In this document: positions 1-5,185 of the stretch, one piece after another
Position numbering within the stretch: the first letter of the stretch is position 1
How the letters are laid out: each line of letters begins with the position of its first letter
Program-made: the position numbers and the translations under genes
Notes under the pieces: model-generated
Database searches by the model: none
What the model saw: only the letters and a program-made list of their open reading frames with translations
Told to the model about the DNA's origin: nothing
NCBI GenBank assembly: GCA_022566435.1
Contig: JADFIX010000374.1
Span: forward strand, 1-5,185
DNA length: 5,185 nt
From: Planctomycetota bacterium
Lineage (GTDB): Bacteria > Planctomycetota > Phycisphaerae > UBA1845
Direction of reading: 5' to 3'

Positions 1-3000
1 CTGACCAACGAAGGCGGCACCGACGTGGGCACGAATCCCACCTTCAAGCCCGATGCGGGAGAACCCGGCAGCCAAGGATCCATTCACTTTTCGATTCAGG
101 CGGATCTCTTCGAGCCGAGTATCGTGTACGTCGGCGGTGATCGACAACCGTCCCCGCTGCCAAACTCGATAGGCGCCGAAAATTTTTCCGGCCGACTGTT
201 CCGGGGAGACGCCTTGCTTTCCCCCGGCAGCCAATGGGTTCACCTCACGCACTCAGACGCGCTGGGCGCGCCGGGCGGTGGTACGGCCAGCAACAGCGCA
301 CCGCACGCCGACTCGCGTGAGATTGTTTTGGATGTCAACGGAGAGCTCATCGAAGGCGACGACGGCGGTATCTACCGGCGCACGTTTCCCCAATCCAACG
401 AAGGCGATTGGTTTTCGATCATCGGCAACCTGAGGGTCACCGAGTTTCACGATATCGCCTACGACAATAACTCGCAGATCATCATCGGTGGCACACAGGA
501 TAATGGTACGCTTCTTCAAAGTACGACGGGCGGAATCGTCTGGCAGAACATCCGCGGCGGCGACGGCGGCGACGTGGTCGTTGACGATACCAGCCTTCCG
601 GGATTCTCCATCCGATACTACAGTTCGCAGTTCCTGGGCGGCTTCACCCGCACGACCTACGATGCGGCCAACAGCCCTGTGCTGACCGAATTTCCCACGC
701 TTATTCTTGTCGGCGGGGGGGCTGATCTCAGCGGACAGTTTTCCACGCCCCTTGCGCTGAGTCGTGAGGATCAAACCCGGCTGGTGATCGGCGGCGGTGA
801 GTCGGTTTACGAATCGTTGGATCAAGGCGACACCATTCGCGAAATCGGCGCGGGTATTGACGTCAACAGCACGACGTCGGGTAACGCCATGGCCTACGGC
901 GGGCGGCTGGGGGGCGTTCCCAATCCCGATGTTCTTTATGTCGCCGACGGTTCTGAGGTCTTTCGAAGGACGAGCTCCGGCTCCGATCTGCAGTTTGCCG
1001 GCGATCCGGCGAGCGGAACAGTCAGGGATATCGTGATCGACCCCGAAAACTGGAACCGTGTCTACGCCATTACGACCTCTGTGGTATTGGTGTCCACCGA
1101 TGCCGGTACGACCTGGTTCGACATCACCGGCGATCTGACCGGCGTGCAGATTCTTCGTTCCGGTGAATTCGTAACTAGCGCGGGGGAAGACGGACTTGTC
1201 GTCGGCACGAATATCGGCGCGTTCCTTTCACTTCGTACCGCCCTGGGAACCTGGAACGAGATCGGAACCAACCTGCCGAATGTACCGGTGTGGGATCTCG
1301 ACTACGACGCCACGGACGATGTACTGGTGGCCGGAACGCTTGGTCGAGGCGCGTGGACGATACCCGATGTGAGCACGGCGATTCTGCCCGACTGCGGCGC
1401 TATCGCGTGCCTGGGGGCTTGCTGCCTTACTTCGTCATGTATGGATTCGATCACGGAGGCGTCCTGTGCAACTGCGGGGGGAACCTGGTTTGTCGGAGAT
1501 ACCTGCGACACCGTTTGTGTTGGCACATGCTGCGACGGGGTTACATGCCTGGATGACCACACCGCGGGAACGTGCGCGAGTCTTGAAGGCGCTTTTACGG
1601 CGGGCTCAATTTGCGCAACGAAGTCCTGCACCGGCGCCTGCTGCGAGTCGCTGACTTGCACGGACAGCGTGACGGAGTCCGACTGTCCGTCCGGCACGTG
1701 GTTTGAAAGTCGAGTTTGTAACGACGTCTGTTTCGGTGCCTGCTGCACGGGGATCACCTGTACGGATGGGATCACCGAGCCGGGGTGCGCGGGCGGTCTC
1801 TTCTTTCTCGGGAACGACTGCGGAAGCATGTTTTGCGCATGTGTGGGCGGCGTCGGAGACTGTGTCGCATCGCACGCCGGCGTCGGCTGCGAAACGGAAG
1901 AATGCTGTAACGCGGTCTGCTCGCAAGATTCGTCGTGTTGCGATACAGGCTGGAGTGCCGCGTGTGCCGATCTGGCGCGAGACTCTTGTGCCGAGAACGA
2001 TAACTGCGGCGATGCCTTCGCCATACCGGAAGGAATTACGCCATTTGACAACTCGTTATCCACAACGGACGGACCGGCGGACTGCCTCAGCGGCGACTCG
2101 AATGTCGGCACGAAGGATATCTGGTACATACACGACGCGGCGTGCAGCGGTGACATGACCGTGAGTCTTTGCGTCAACACAAACTACGACAACACGCTTC
2201 AGATTTACGAGACCTCGGCGTGTGACCCGTTCGGCGAGCAGCTAGGATGCGGCGATGACTCGTGCGGTCAGGGTGGCGGACCGGCCACGCTCACCGTGCC
2301 CGTCGTGCAAGGCGCCCAGTATTTGATCCGAACCGGTGGATGGGGTGGCTCCTCTGGGTCGGGCGAGATCGACCTATCCATTACGCCAGACGATGTGGGA
2401 GACGATGACGGCGACGGCGTGATCAACTCGTGCGATCTCTGCCCGGGCTTCGATGATAACATCGACTGCCAGCCGAACGGTATCCCGGATGGTTGCGATA
2501 CGGACACCGACGGCGATACGGTGCCCGATGAATGCGATCCCTGCCCGCTGGATAACCCGGACGACACCGACGGCGATGGCGTGTGCGATTCAGATGATAT
2601 TTGCCCCGTTGGCGACGATAATGTCGACGAAAACGGCAACGGCATACCGGATGATTGTGAGTTGGAACCGCCGGCACGTGCACCGGCCCCGCACCACATA
2701 TTGAAGAACCGATACATCTCGATCGATCCGCGGGGCCTATCGGGGACCAACCCGGATTCCCACCACATCCGCGTGGAGATTGACAGCACGCAGGTTCCCG
2801 ACCTGGTGGGCAGCGGACCGTGGTGGGCGACCGACCCTGTAAACGGCCAAGGTCTCTCGCCTGCGACTTGTATTTCGATCGTCACCGCGACGAAACCGGC
2901 GACCGCGCCGGATTGGACCGGCTGTCCGACGGTGCATCTGACCGGTTGCCCGATCGTGCCCACGACGACGTATGCCATCGCCATCGAGGTCTTCGGATTT

Positions 3001-3363
3001 ATGTCAGACCCAGCTTTGCTGGATACTCAGGCCAAGCCGGGTGTTAAGTGGTTCGGCGATGTCGTCGGTTCGTTTACCGGGCCGACGGGGAGTCCACCGA
3101 ATGTATGGACGGCGCCGAACGGCACGGTGAACGCGGACGACTTTGTGGCGGCCATCAAGACGCTCATAAATGCCAACGCGTTTAACGCGACGCACCTTTC
3201 GCTGACGGACGTTCATCCGGTCTTGAATGGCGAACAGATGAATCTGCTCGTCAATATCAATGACGTGCTGCTTATCATTGCGGGTTTCCAGGGTAAGACG
3301 TACGGCGAAGTCGCGGATCCGTTTCCTGGATCGTTTGTTCCCGATTTGACGCAGTGTCCGTAG
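1..3363 (+). CDS. Large secreted multidomain surface protein, 5' partial (propeller + Cys-rich repeats + TSP3-like + dockerin-like tail)
   Basis: The frame is open from base 1 to the TAG at 3361-3363, giving about 1120 residues, so the true start and any signal peptide lie upstream. The GTG at 25 is only an internal codon. Nucleotides 1 to about 1380 encode a beta-propeller-like region with a conserved HADSR block (about 310), GDDGGIYR (about 358), GGTQDNGT (about 487) and an Asp-box STDAGTTW (1093-1116). Four cysteine-rich repeats follow (1414-1839), then a second Cys cluster with CCDTGW (about 1850-2000). Next comes a prepeptidase-C/CUB-like beta region beginning NDNCGDAFAIPEG (about 2000-2390), an acidic calcium-binding type segment (2401-2661) and a C-terminal domain with TGCP twice. 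The end carries two dockerin-like loops, NGTVNADDF (about 3118) and NINDVL (3253). The number of cysteines implies an extracytoplasmic, disulfide-bonded protein. Its ligand or activity is unknown; the Asp-box alone does not show a sialidase or other glycosidase. No PEP-CTERM or LPXTG sorting tail is visible. Confidence 0.93.
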   Translation: MTNEGGTDVGTNPTFKPDAGEPGSQGSIHFSIQADLFEPSIVYVGGDRQPSPLPNSIGAENFSGRLFRGDALLSPGSQWVHLTHSDALGAPGGGTASNSAPHADSREIVLDVNGELIEGDDGGIYRRTFPQSNEGDWFSIIGNLRVTEFHDIAYDNNSQIIIGGTQDNGTLLQSTTGGIVWQNIRGGDGGDVVVDDTSLPGFSIRYYSSQFLGGFTRTTYDAANSPVLTEFPTLILVGGGADLSGQFSTPLALSREDQTRLVIGGGESVYESLDQGDTIREIGAGIDVNSTTSGNAMAYGGRLGGVPNPDVLYVADGSEVFRRTSSGSDLQFAGDPASGTVRDIVIDPENWNRVYAITTSVVLVSTDAGTTWFDITGDLTGVQILRSGEFVTSAGEDGLVVGTNIGAFLSLRTALGTWNEIGTNLPNVPVWDLDYDATDDVLVAGTLGRGAWTIPDVSTAILPDCGAIACLGACCLTSSCMDSITEASCATAGGTWFVGDTCDTVCVGTCCDGVTCLDDHTAGTCASLEGAFTAGSICATKSCTGACCESLTCTDSVTESDCPSGTWFESRVCNDVCFGACCTGITCTDGITEPGCAGGLFFLGNDCGSMFCACVGGVGDCVASHAGVGCETEECCNAVCSQDSSCCDTGWSAACADLARDSCAENDNCGDAFAIPEGITPFDNSLSTTDGPADCLSGDSNVGTKDIWYIHDAACSGDMTVSLCVNTNYDNTLQIYETSACDPFGEQLGCGDDSCGQGGGPATLTVPVVQGAQYLIRTGGWGGSSGSGEIDLSITPDDVGDDDGDGVINSCDLCPGFDDNIDCQPNGIPDGCDTDTDGDTVPDECDPCPLDNPDDTDGDGVCDSDDICPVGDDNVDENGNGIPDDCELEPPARAPAPHHILKNRYISIDPRGLSGTNPDSHHIRVEIDSTQVPDLVGSGPWWATDPVNGQGLSPATCISIVTATKPATAPDWTGCPTVHLTGCPIVPTTTYAIAIEVFGFMSDPALLDTQAKPGVKWFGDVVGSFTGPTGSPPNVWTAPNGTVNADDFVAAIKTLINANAFNATHLSLTDVHPVLNGEQMNLLVNINDVLLIIAGFQGKTYGEVADPFPGSFVPDLTQCP
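1414..1839 (+). repeat. Four tandem GACC-type cysteine-rich protein repeats
   Basis: Inside the large surface protein, four units start at 1414, 1522, 1633 and 1735, and are about 36, 37, 34 and 35 codons long. Each opens with G-[AT]-C-C, has a Cys five residues after the second Cys of that pair, then a D-x-[IVH]-T-[EA] patch, a further Cys, usually a W or F preceded by G/T, and a closing C-x3-C or similar pair. The DNA copies have diverged strongly while the Cys spacing is kept, which indicates an old duplication under selection at the protein level. Such arrays are familiar in planctomycetal exported proteins. Their function is not established; structural spacer or adhesion modules are possible. 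Confidence 0.9.
2401..2661 (+). other. Thrombospondin type-3-like calcium-binding segment (domain within the large protein)
   Basis: This region encodes successive acidic loops such as DDDGDGVINSCDLCP, DTDGDTVPDECDPCP and DTDGDGVCDSDDICP, closing with NGNGIPDDCE. The D-x-D-G-D-G-x-x-D/N pattern and the Cys pairs are those of thrombospondin type-3 repeats, which bind calcium and form a rigid extended stalk in known proteins. Here it separates the beta-rich central region from the C-terminal dockerin-like domain, so a stalk or linker role is a reasonable inference. Confidence 0.85.
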
Positions 3364-3444
3364 GAAGGACCGAGGAAGCGACGAAGCGATTGAAGGCGAC
3401 CCTGAACGCGACCGAGTAGGAAGCGAGAAGGGGAGCGTGAAACG

Positions 3445-3475
3445 ACGTCAGACTGCTTCGCGGTCTTAGCGACGT
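3445..3475 (+). terminator. Bulged hairpin downstream of the large gene, possible transcription terminator
   Basis: ACGTC (3445-3449) pairs with GACGT (3471-3475). Directly inside it, AGACTGC (3450-3456) pairs with GCGGTCT (3460-3466) with one G-T pair, around a TTC loop. TAGC (3467-3470) is left as a one-sided bulge. The structure starts about 80 nt after the TAG of the large gene, where a terminator would be expected. There is no T-tract after it, so it is not a classical intrinsic terminator. It could be a processing or stability element, or chance. Confidence 0.3.
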
Positions 3476-3489
3476 AGAGGAAGATGAGG

Positions 3490-3717
3490 ATGGCGCGACC
3501 GTTTCAGTACCGCAAGCGTAAGCGACCGGCTGGACCTGATCGATGGTACCTGAGCTGCCAAACACTGAGACCCAATCAACCCTTCAGCTCGGCTTTGACA
3601 ATTTTCACCAGTCGAGCTCGCACCCAATTCGATAACGGTCCGACCGTCCTTTTGAGCAGCTTTCCTGAACAATTTGATGTCGTCAGAACTGATTCGAACC
3701 GGCATAACACGGTCTAG
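3490..3717 (+). pseudogene. Possible remnant: basic N-terminus with a good RBS, resembling the start of a phage-type integrase
   Basis: An ATG at 3490 is preceded by GAGGA (3477-3481) at about 8 nt, and an earlier in-frame ATG at 3484 is too close to that site. The first 21 residues, MARPFQYRKRKRPAGPDRWY, then L, are strongly basic with a terminal WY. They resemble the arm-binding N-terminal strand seen at the start of many tyrosine recombinases. From about 3555 the frame merely crosses the antisense of the ribbon-helix-helix remnant and ends at 3717 with no further recognisable sequence. If the resemblance is real, only the first strand of an integrase survives. The assignment rests on a very short stretch and could be chance, so I give it low confidence. 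Confidence 0.22.
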
Positions 3718-3735
3718 CTTTGCTGGTTTTTTCAT
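3576..3735 (-). pseudogene. Ribbon-helix-helix (CopG/Arc-like) small DNA-binding protein, broken by a 1-nt frameshift
   Basis: The gene starts at an ATG (3735-3733, minus strand); the next upstream in-frame codons lead to a TAA, so no longer start exists. The first 34 codons read MKKPAKLDRVMPVRISSDDI, then KLFRKAAQKDGRTV: a basic beta-strand (MPVRIS) and first helix as in CopG/Arc or MobC-like proteins. Read straight on, the frame becomes Cys/Ser-rich nonsense to 3466. If one base is skipped at 3633-3635 (for example the T at 3633), it continues as SNWVRARLVKIVKAELKG and stops at TGA (3578-3576). That is a textbook second helix, giving a normal length of about 53 residues. The most economical reading is a gene inactivated by a single-base insertion, or a sequencing or assembly error. 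Intact relatives act as dimeric repressors or plasmid/mobile-element accessory proteins; the target here is unknown. It is the only minus-strand gene in the window. Confidence 0.68.
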
Positions 3736-3747
3736 CGTACCCGCTTA

Positions 3748-3766
3748 ATCGACACTTCTCGTCGAT
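3748..3766. promoter_or_regulatory. Inverted repeat upstream of the RHH-like gene, candidate operator
   Basis: ATCGAC (3748-3753) and GTCGAT (3761-3766) form a perfect 6-bp inverted repeat separated by 7 nt. It lies 12 nt upstream of the minus-strand ATG at 3735. Ribbon-helix-helix proteins commonly autoregulate through short inverted repeats close to their own start, so this is a plausible operator by position. A 6-bp palindrome is not rare by chance. The site also overlaps the beginning of the Eco29kI-like remnant on the other strand. I found no convincing -35/-10 pair for the minus-strand gene. Confidence 0.3.
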
Positions 3767-4096
3767 CATACGCGATCGTTGCAGCAGGTACCGAGTCTGG
3801 ACATCGCGGACTTCTATTGCCGGCACCTGATCGTCGATGAAGAGTGGATTCGGTGGGGCGAGTCGATGCTGATCGATCGGTTCAAGCCTGTTTGGAATGT
3901 GGTTCTTGACGGGTTTGGGAATCATGATCCGGGGAAGGATCGCTATCAGGGGATGAAACCTGCGTGGGATACGGTTCATCCGGGGCGGTCTTGGGCGGGG
4001 AAACTGCGGCGGAATAAGCGGTCCGCGACCACGTTACGGAAGGCTGTATGGGGGCACCTTCAAAAAAGCCACGGACTGAATGTCCCGAAGGAATGA
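3749..4096 (+). pseudogene. Eco29kI-family (GIY-YIG) type II restriction endonuclease, C-terminal remnant
   Basis: The frame is open from 3749 (just after a TAA at 3746-3748) to the TGA at 4094-4096. The only usable start is TTG at 3779, which would give 105 residues. The sequence carries the Eco29kI-family core: DFYCRHLIVDEEW, GESMLIDRFKPVWN, GFGNHDPG, and WDTVHPGRSWA. The Glu of GES (codon 3860-3862) and the Asn of VWN (3896-3898) are 12 residues apart, matching what I recall as the Glu142/Asn154 active-site pair of R.Eco29kI. A VDHTRSL stretch before the TTG (His at 3767-3769) may match the family His, but the Arg expected four residues earlier is Leu. The GIY and YIG strands and everything before them are missing; a full enzyme is roughly 200 residues. 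Family members cut DNA beside a cognate methyltransferase, and none is present here. It is therefore almost certainly inactive as a nuclease. Confidence 0.87.
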
Positions 4097-4180
4097 ATGT
4101 GAGGCTCTACAGTTGGTGCGGACGGCAAACGTCGATGGGGTGCGATCTGAGGCGTAAATCCGTTCAACGTCTTTCGTTAG

Positions 4181-4223
4181 CGGTATACCCGGTGCTTGAT
4201 ACCTATCTCGGACGTCGGTATAC
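4181..4223 (+). repeat. Direct repeat CGGTATAC flanking the TIR promoter, possible regulator site
   Basis: CGGTATAC occurs at 4181-4188 and again at 4216-4223, 35 bp apart. The second copy overlaps the -10 element of the promoter and the first lies just upstream of the -35. GGTATACC at 4182-4189 is also a perfect 8-bp palindrome. Placement around the promoter suits an operator bound by a dimeric repressor, but eight-base repeats can be accidental and no regulator can be assigned. Confidence 0.3.
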
Positions 4224-4224
4224 T
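4196..4224 (+). promoter_or_regulatory. Sigma70-type promoter for the TIR gene
   Basis: TTGATA (4196-4201) and TATACT (4219-4224) are separated by exactly 17 bp; each hexamer has a single clear departure from consensus at most two positions. Transcription would begin around 4231, leaving a leader of about 50 nt before the ATG at 4281. It lies in the gap after the Eco29kI remnant, so the TIR gene appears to be transcribed on its own rather than as part of an upstream operon. Confidence 0.75.
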
Positions 4225-4265
4225 ATGTGTCGTCTCGGGAGCAAGATTTGACCACTTTGAAGAAT

Positions 4266-4270
4266 GGAGG
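4266..4270 (+). promoter_or_regulatory. Ribosome binding site of the TIR gene
   Basis: GGAGG lies 10 nt before the ATG at 4281. It decides the start: the longer frame that could begin with GTG at 4227 has no such site, and that GTG would fall upstream of the predicted transcription start. Confidence 0.75.
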
Positions 4271-4280
4271 AATCGGGACA

Positions 4281-5096
4281 ATGGCGGACACTAGCATCTT
4301 TATTGCTTGGTCAGGCAGTTTAAGTCGTAGTATCGCAACGACTCTTCGCGACTGGCTGCCCGATGTTATACGCGACGCAAAACCTTGGGTGTCCAGCGAA
4401 GACCTTCGGAAAGGTCTGGCCTGGGTACTCGAGCTGGCAAAAAACCTCGCCACCAGCAAGTTGGGAATTGTCGTTTTGACACGCGAGAACCTGTTGAATC
4501 CTTGGGTCCACTTCGAATCAGGGGCCATCTCACAAGCATTATCTGATAAACACTGCTGTCCGTTGCTCTGTGACGTAAAACCAACCGATGTTTCTGGACC
4601 ACTTGCGCAGTTTCAAGCAACAACGCTAACCGAAAAGGATATGTTTCGCCTTGTCAAGACGATAAACGCCACGAGCGAGCAGGCAAGTGATGAAACGCGA
4701 CTCAAGCGATGGTTCGACCAGTTCTGGCCGAGCCTGATGAGCAAAGTAGAAGCCGCGGGGCGGGGCGGGGAATCGGAAGACAAGCATGAACCAACACAAA
4801 CGGACCGCGAACTTCTCGAAGAGGTTCTTTCGATGGTACGCCGCTCCGCCCGTAGTCAACACGAATTCCTTATTCGTCGTCGCTCAGAATCTCATCATTT
4901 GCCGAGTCGGTTGGGCGATTTGGAGCGGTGCCTCTCGGAATTGCCTGAGGCTGAGCAAGCTGAAATCATGCACTTGATCGAAAGGCGGTTTGTGCGATCG
5001 CCGGACGCGACGGGCATCGGCCGAACGAGAAGAAGTGGTTTCCCAGATCGCACGGTTGACACCGCGGGAGCGGGAAGTCATGGACCTCATCGTTGA
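4281..5096 (+). CDS. TIR-domain protein (prokaryotic TIR_2-like), probable defence or NAD-cleaving effector
   Basis: The protein has 271 residues, with the start set by GGAGG and a promoter. Residues 5-130 form a TIR-like fold: strand and loop [12 protein letters not shown] (5-16), helix A to about 31, then [12 protein letters not shown] (34-45), strand GIVVLT (62-67), and [11 protein letters not shown] (74-84). The SSEDLRKG motif sits where the BB-loop/catalytic glutamate region of NAD-hydrolysing TIR proteins lies, so Glu40 is the best active-site candidate. This is inference from pattern, not an alignment. Residues 131-157 include WFDQFWPSL, then a polar linker. A helical stretch, [19 protein letters not shown] (175-193), resembles the tail of relatives. 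There is no signal peptide or membrane segment, so it should be cytoplasmic. Bacterial TIR proteins commonly work in anti-phage immunity (Thoeris, CBASS or TIR-Argonaute types) with a partner; none is visible here. The last 30 or so residues (from about 240), rich in Arg, Gly and Ser, read through DNA that encodes a FixJ-like protein in another frame, so the native C-terminus may have been replaced. Confidence 0.88.
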   Translation: MADTSIFIAWSGSLSRSIATTLRDWLPDVIRDAKPWVSSEDLRKGLAWVLELAKNLATSKLGIVVLTRENLLNPWVHFESGAISQALSDKHCCPLLCDVKPTDVSGPLAQFQATTLTEKDMFRLVKTINATSEQASDETRLKRWFDQFWPSLMSKVEAAGRGGESEDKHEPTQTDRELLEEVLSMVRRSARSQHEFLIRRRSESHHLPSRLGDLERCLSELPEAEQAEIMHLIERRFVRSPDATGIGRTRRSGFPDRTVDTAGAGSHGPHR

Positions 5097-5185
5097 AGGC
5101 CTGGCCAATAAACAGATCGCGGTGCGATTGGGAATCAGCGAGAAAACGGTCGAGGTCCACCGCGCGCGGGCCAGGAAGAAGCTCG
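4978..5185 (+). CDS. LuxR/FixJ-type response regulator fragment: linker and HTH only, 3' partial
   Basis: The frame is open from 4978 (after TGA at 4975-4977) to the window end. From about 4993 it reads [14 protein letters not shown], then [33 protein letters not shown] and HRARARKKL. This is the inter-domain linker followed by almost the whole GerE/LuxR-type DNA-binding helix-turn-helix ([20 protein letters not shown]). In FixJ proteins an N-terminal receiver domain of about 120 residues with the phosphorylated Asp precedes this; here none exists in any forward frame upstream. There is no convincing start: TTG 4990, GTG 5035 and ATG 5080 are possible but lack a good ribosome binding site, and ATG 5080 would cut into the HTH. 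It is therefore probably a truncated gene, though an orphan HTH protein cannot be excluded. It overlaps the end of the TIR frame by about 100 bp. The distal end lies beyond the window. Confidence 0.82.

Noticed and set aside
253..825. A 190-codon minus-strand open frame opposite the propeller region
   Set aside because: High-GC DNA often leaves long antisense frames open. The plus-strand frame has clear propeller motifs and runs uninterrupted through the region.
1302..2180. A 292-codon open frame on the minus strand opposite the Cys-rich region
   Set aside because: It is the antisense of the strongly patterned cysteine repeats. Its product is a Ser/Gln/Pro/Val-rich low-complexity chain with no recognisable motif, while the plus-strand frame keeps regular Cys spacing.
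2268..2984. A 238-codon minus-strand open frame opposite the calcium-binding segment
   Set aside because: Its Ser/Pro/Gly-rich composition mirrors the Asp/Gly codons of the thrombospondin-like loops on the plus strand. It has no start signal and no domain.
3375..3426. Three copies of GAAGCGA (3375, 3383, 3420) after the large gene
   Set aside because: They are short, irregularly spaced and in purine-rich DNA. Nothing suggests iterons, an attachment site or a CRISPR-like array.
3445..3475. Integron attC-like site at the bulged hairpin
   Set aside because: The hairpin has an asymmetric bulge, but I see no RYYYAAC/GTTRRRY core sites and no cassette organisation around it.
4048..4251. A 67-codon plus-strand frame overlapping the end of the Eco29kI remnant and the TIR promoter
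   Set aside because: It overlaps a recognised coding sequence by about 50 bp, runs across the promoter, and has no ribosome binding site or recognisable motif.
4227..4280. An upstream GTG start extending the TIR protein by 18 residues
   Set aside because: The predicted transcription start lies near 4231, after this GTG. The GGAGG at 4266-4270 points to ATG 4281, where the TIR strand begins as expected.

Overview
The window looks like chromosomal DNA from a member of the Planctomycetota or a close relative, possibly of the Phycisphaerae type. This rests on recognition by eye, not on a search. The main clue is the large protein on the left. It combines a beta-propeller-like head, four GACC-type cysteine-rich repeats, a thrombospondin-type-3-like Asp/Gly/Cys segment and a dockerin-like tail, a pattern typical of planctomycetal secreted proteins. 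A FixJ/LuxR-type helix-turn-helix at the right edge also fits.

Layout. Positions 1-3363 (+) hold the 3' part of a gene for a very large exported protein whose start lies upstream of the window. After a short non-coding stretch with a bulged hairpin (3445-3475), positions 3490-5185 are a compact patchwork. In order it contains: (a) a weakly supported short basic N-terminus with a good ribosome binding site, which may be the beginning of a lost recombinase (3490 to about 3555); (b) a minus-strand ribbon-helix-helix-like gene of about 53 codons broken by one extra base (3576-3735), with a 6-bp inverted repeat just upstream of its start; (c) the C-terminal half of an Eco29kI-family (GIY-YIG) restriction endonuclease with no N-terminal catalytic region (3749-4096); (d) an apparently intact TIR-domain gene (4281-5096) with its own near-consensus sigma70 promoter (4196-4224) and ribosome binding site (4266-4270); (e) the linker and LuxR-type HTH of a FixJ-like response regulator without its receiver domain (frame open from 4978, recognisable from about 4993, running off the window), which overlaps the tail of the TIR gene in another frame.

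Interpretation. The right third resembles a decaying accessory or defence island inserted beside a core-type surface-protein gene. A restriction enzyme remnant sits beside a TIR protein, a class often involved in anti-phage NAD-depleting immunity, among broken regulatory or recombination genes. Only the TIR gene has a complete expression cassette, so it is the one clear candidate for a functional system. Its partner, if any, is not in this window. I see no tRNA, rRNA, CRISPR array or complete insertion sequence.
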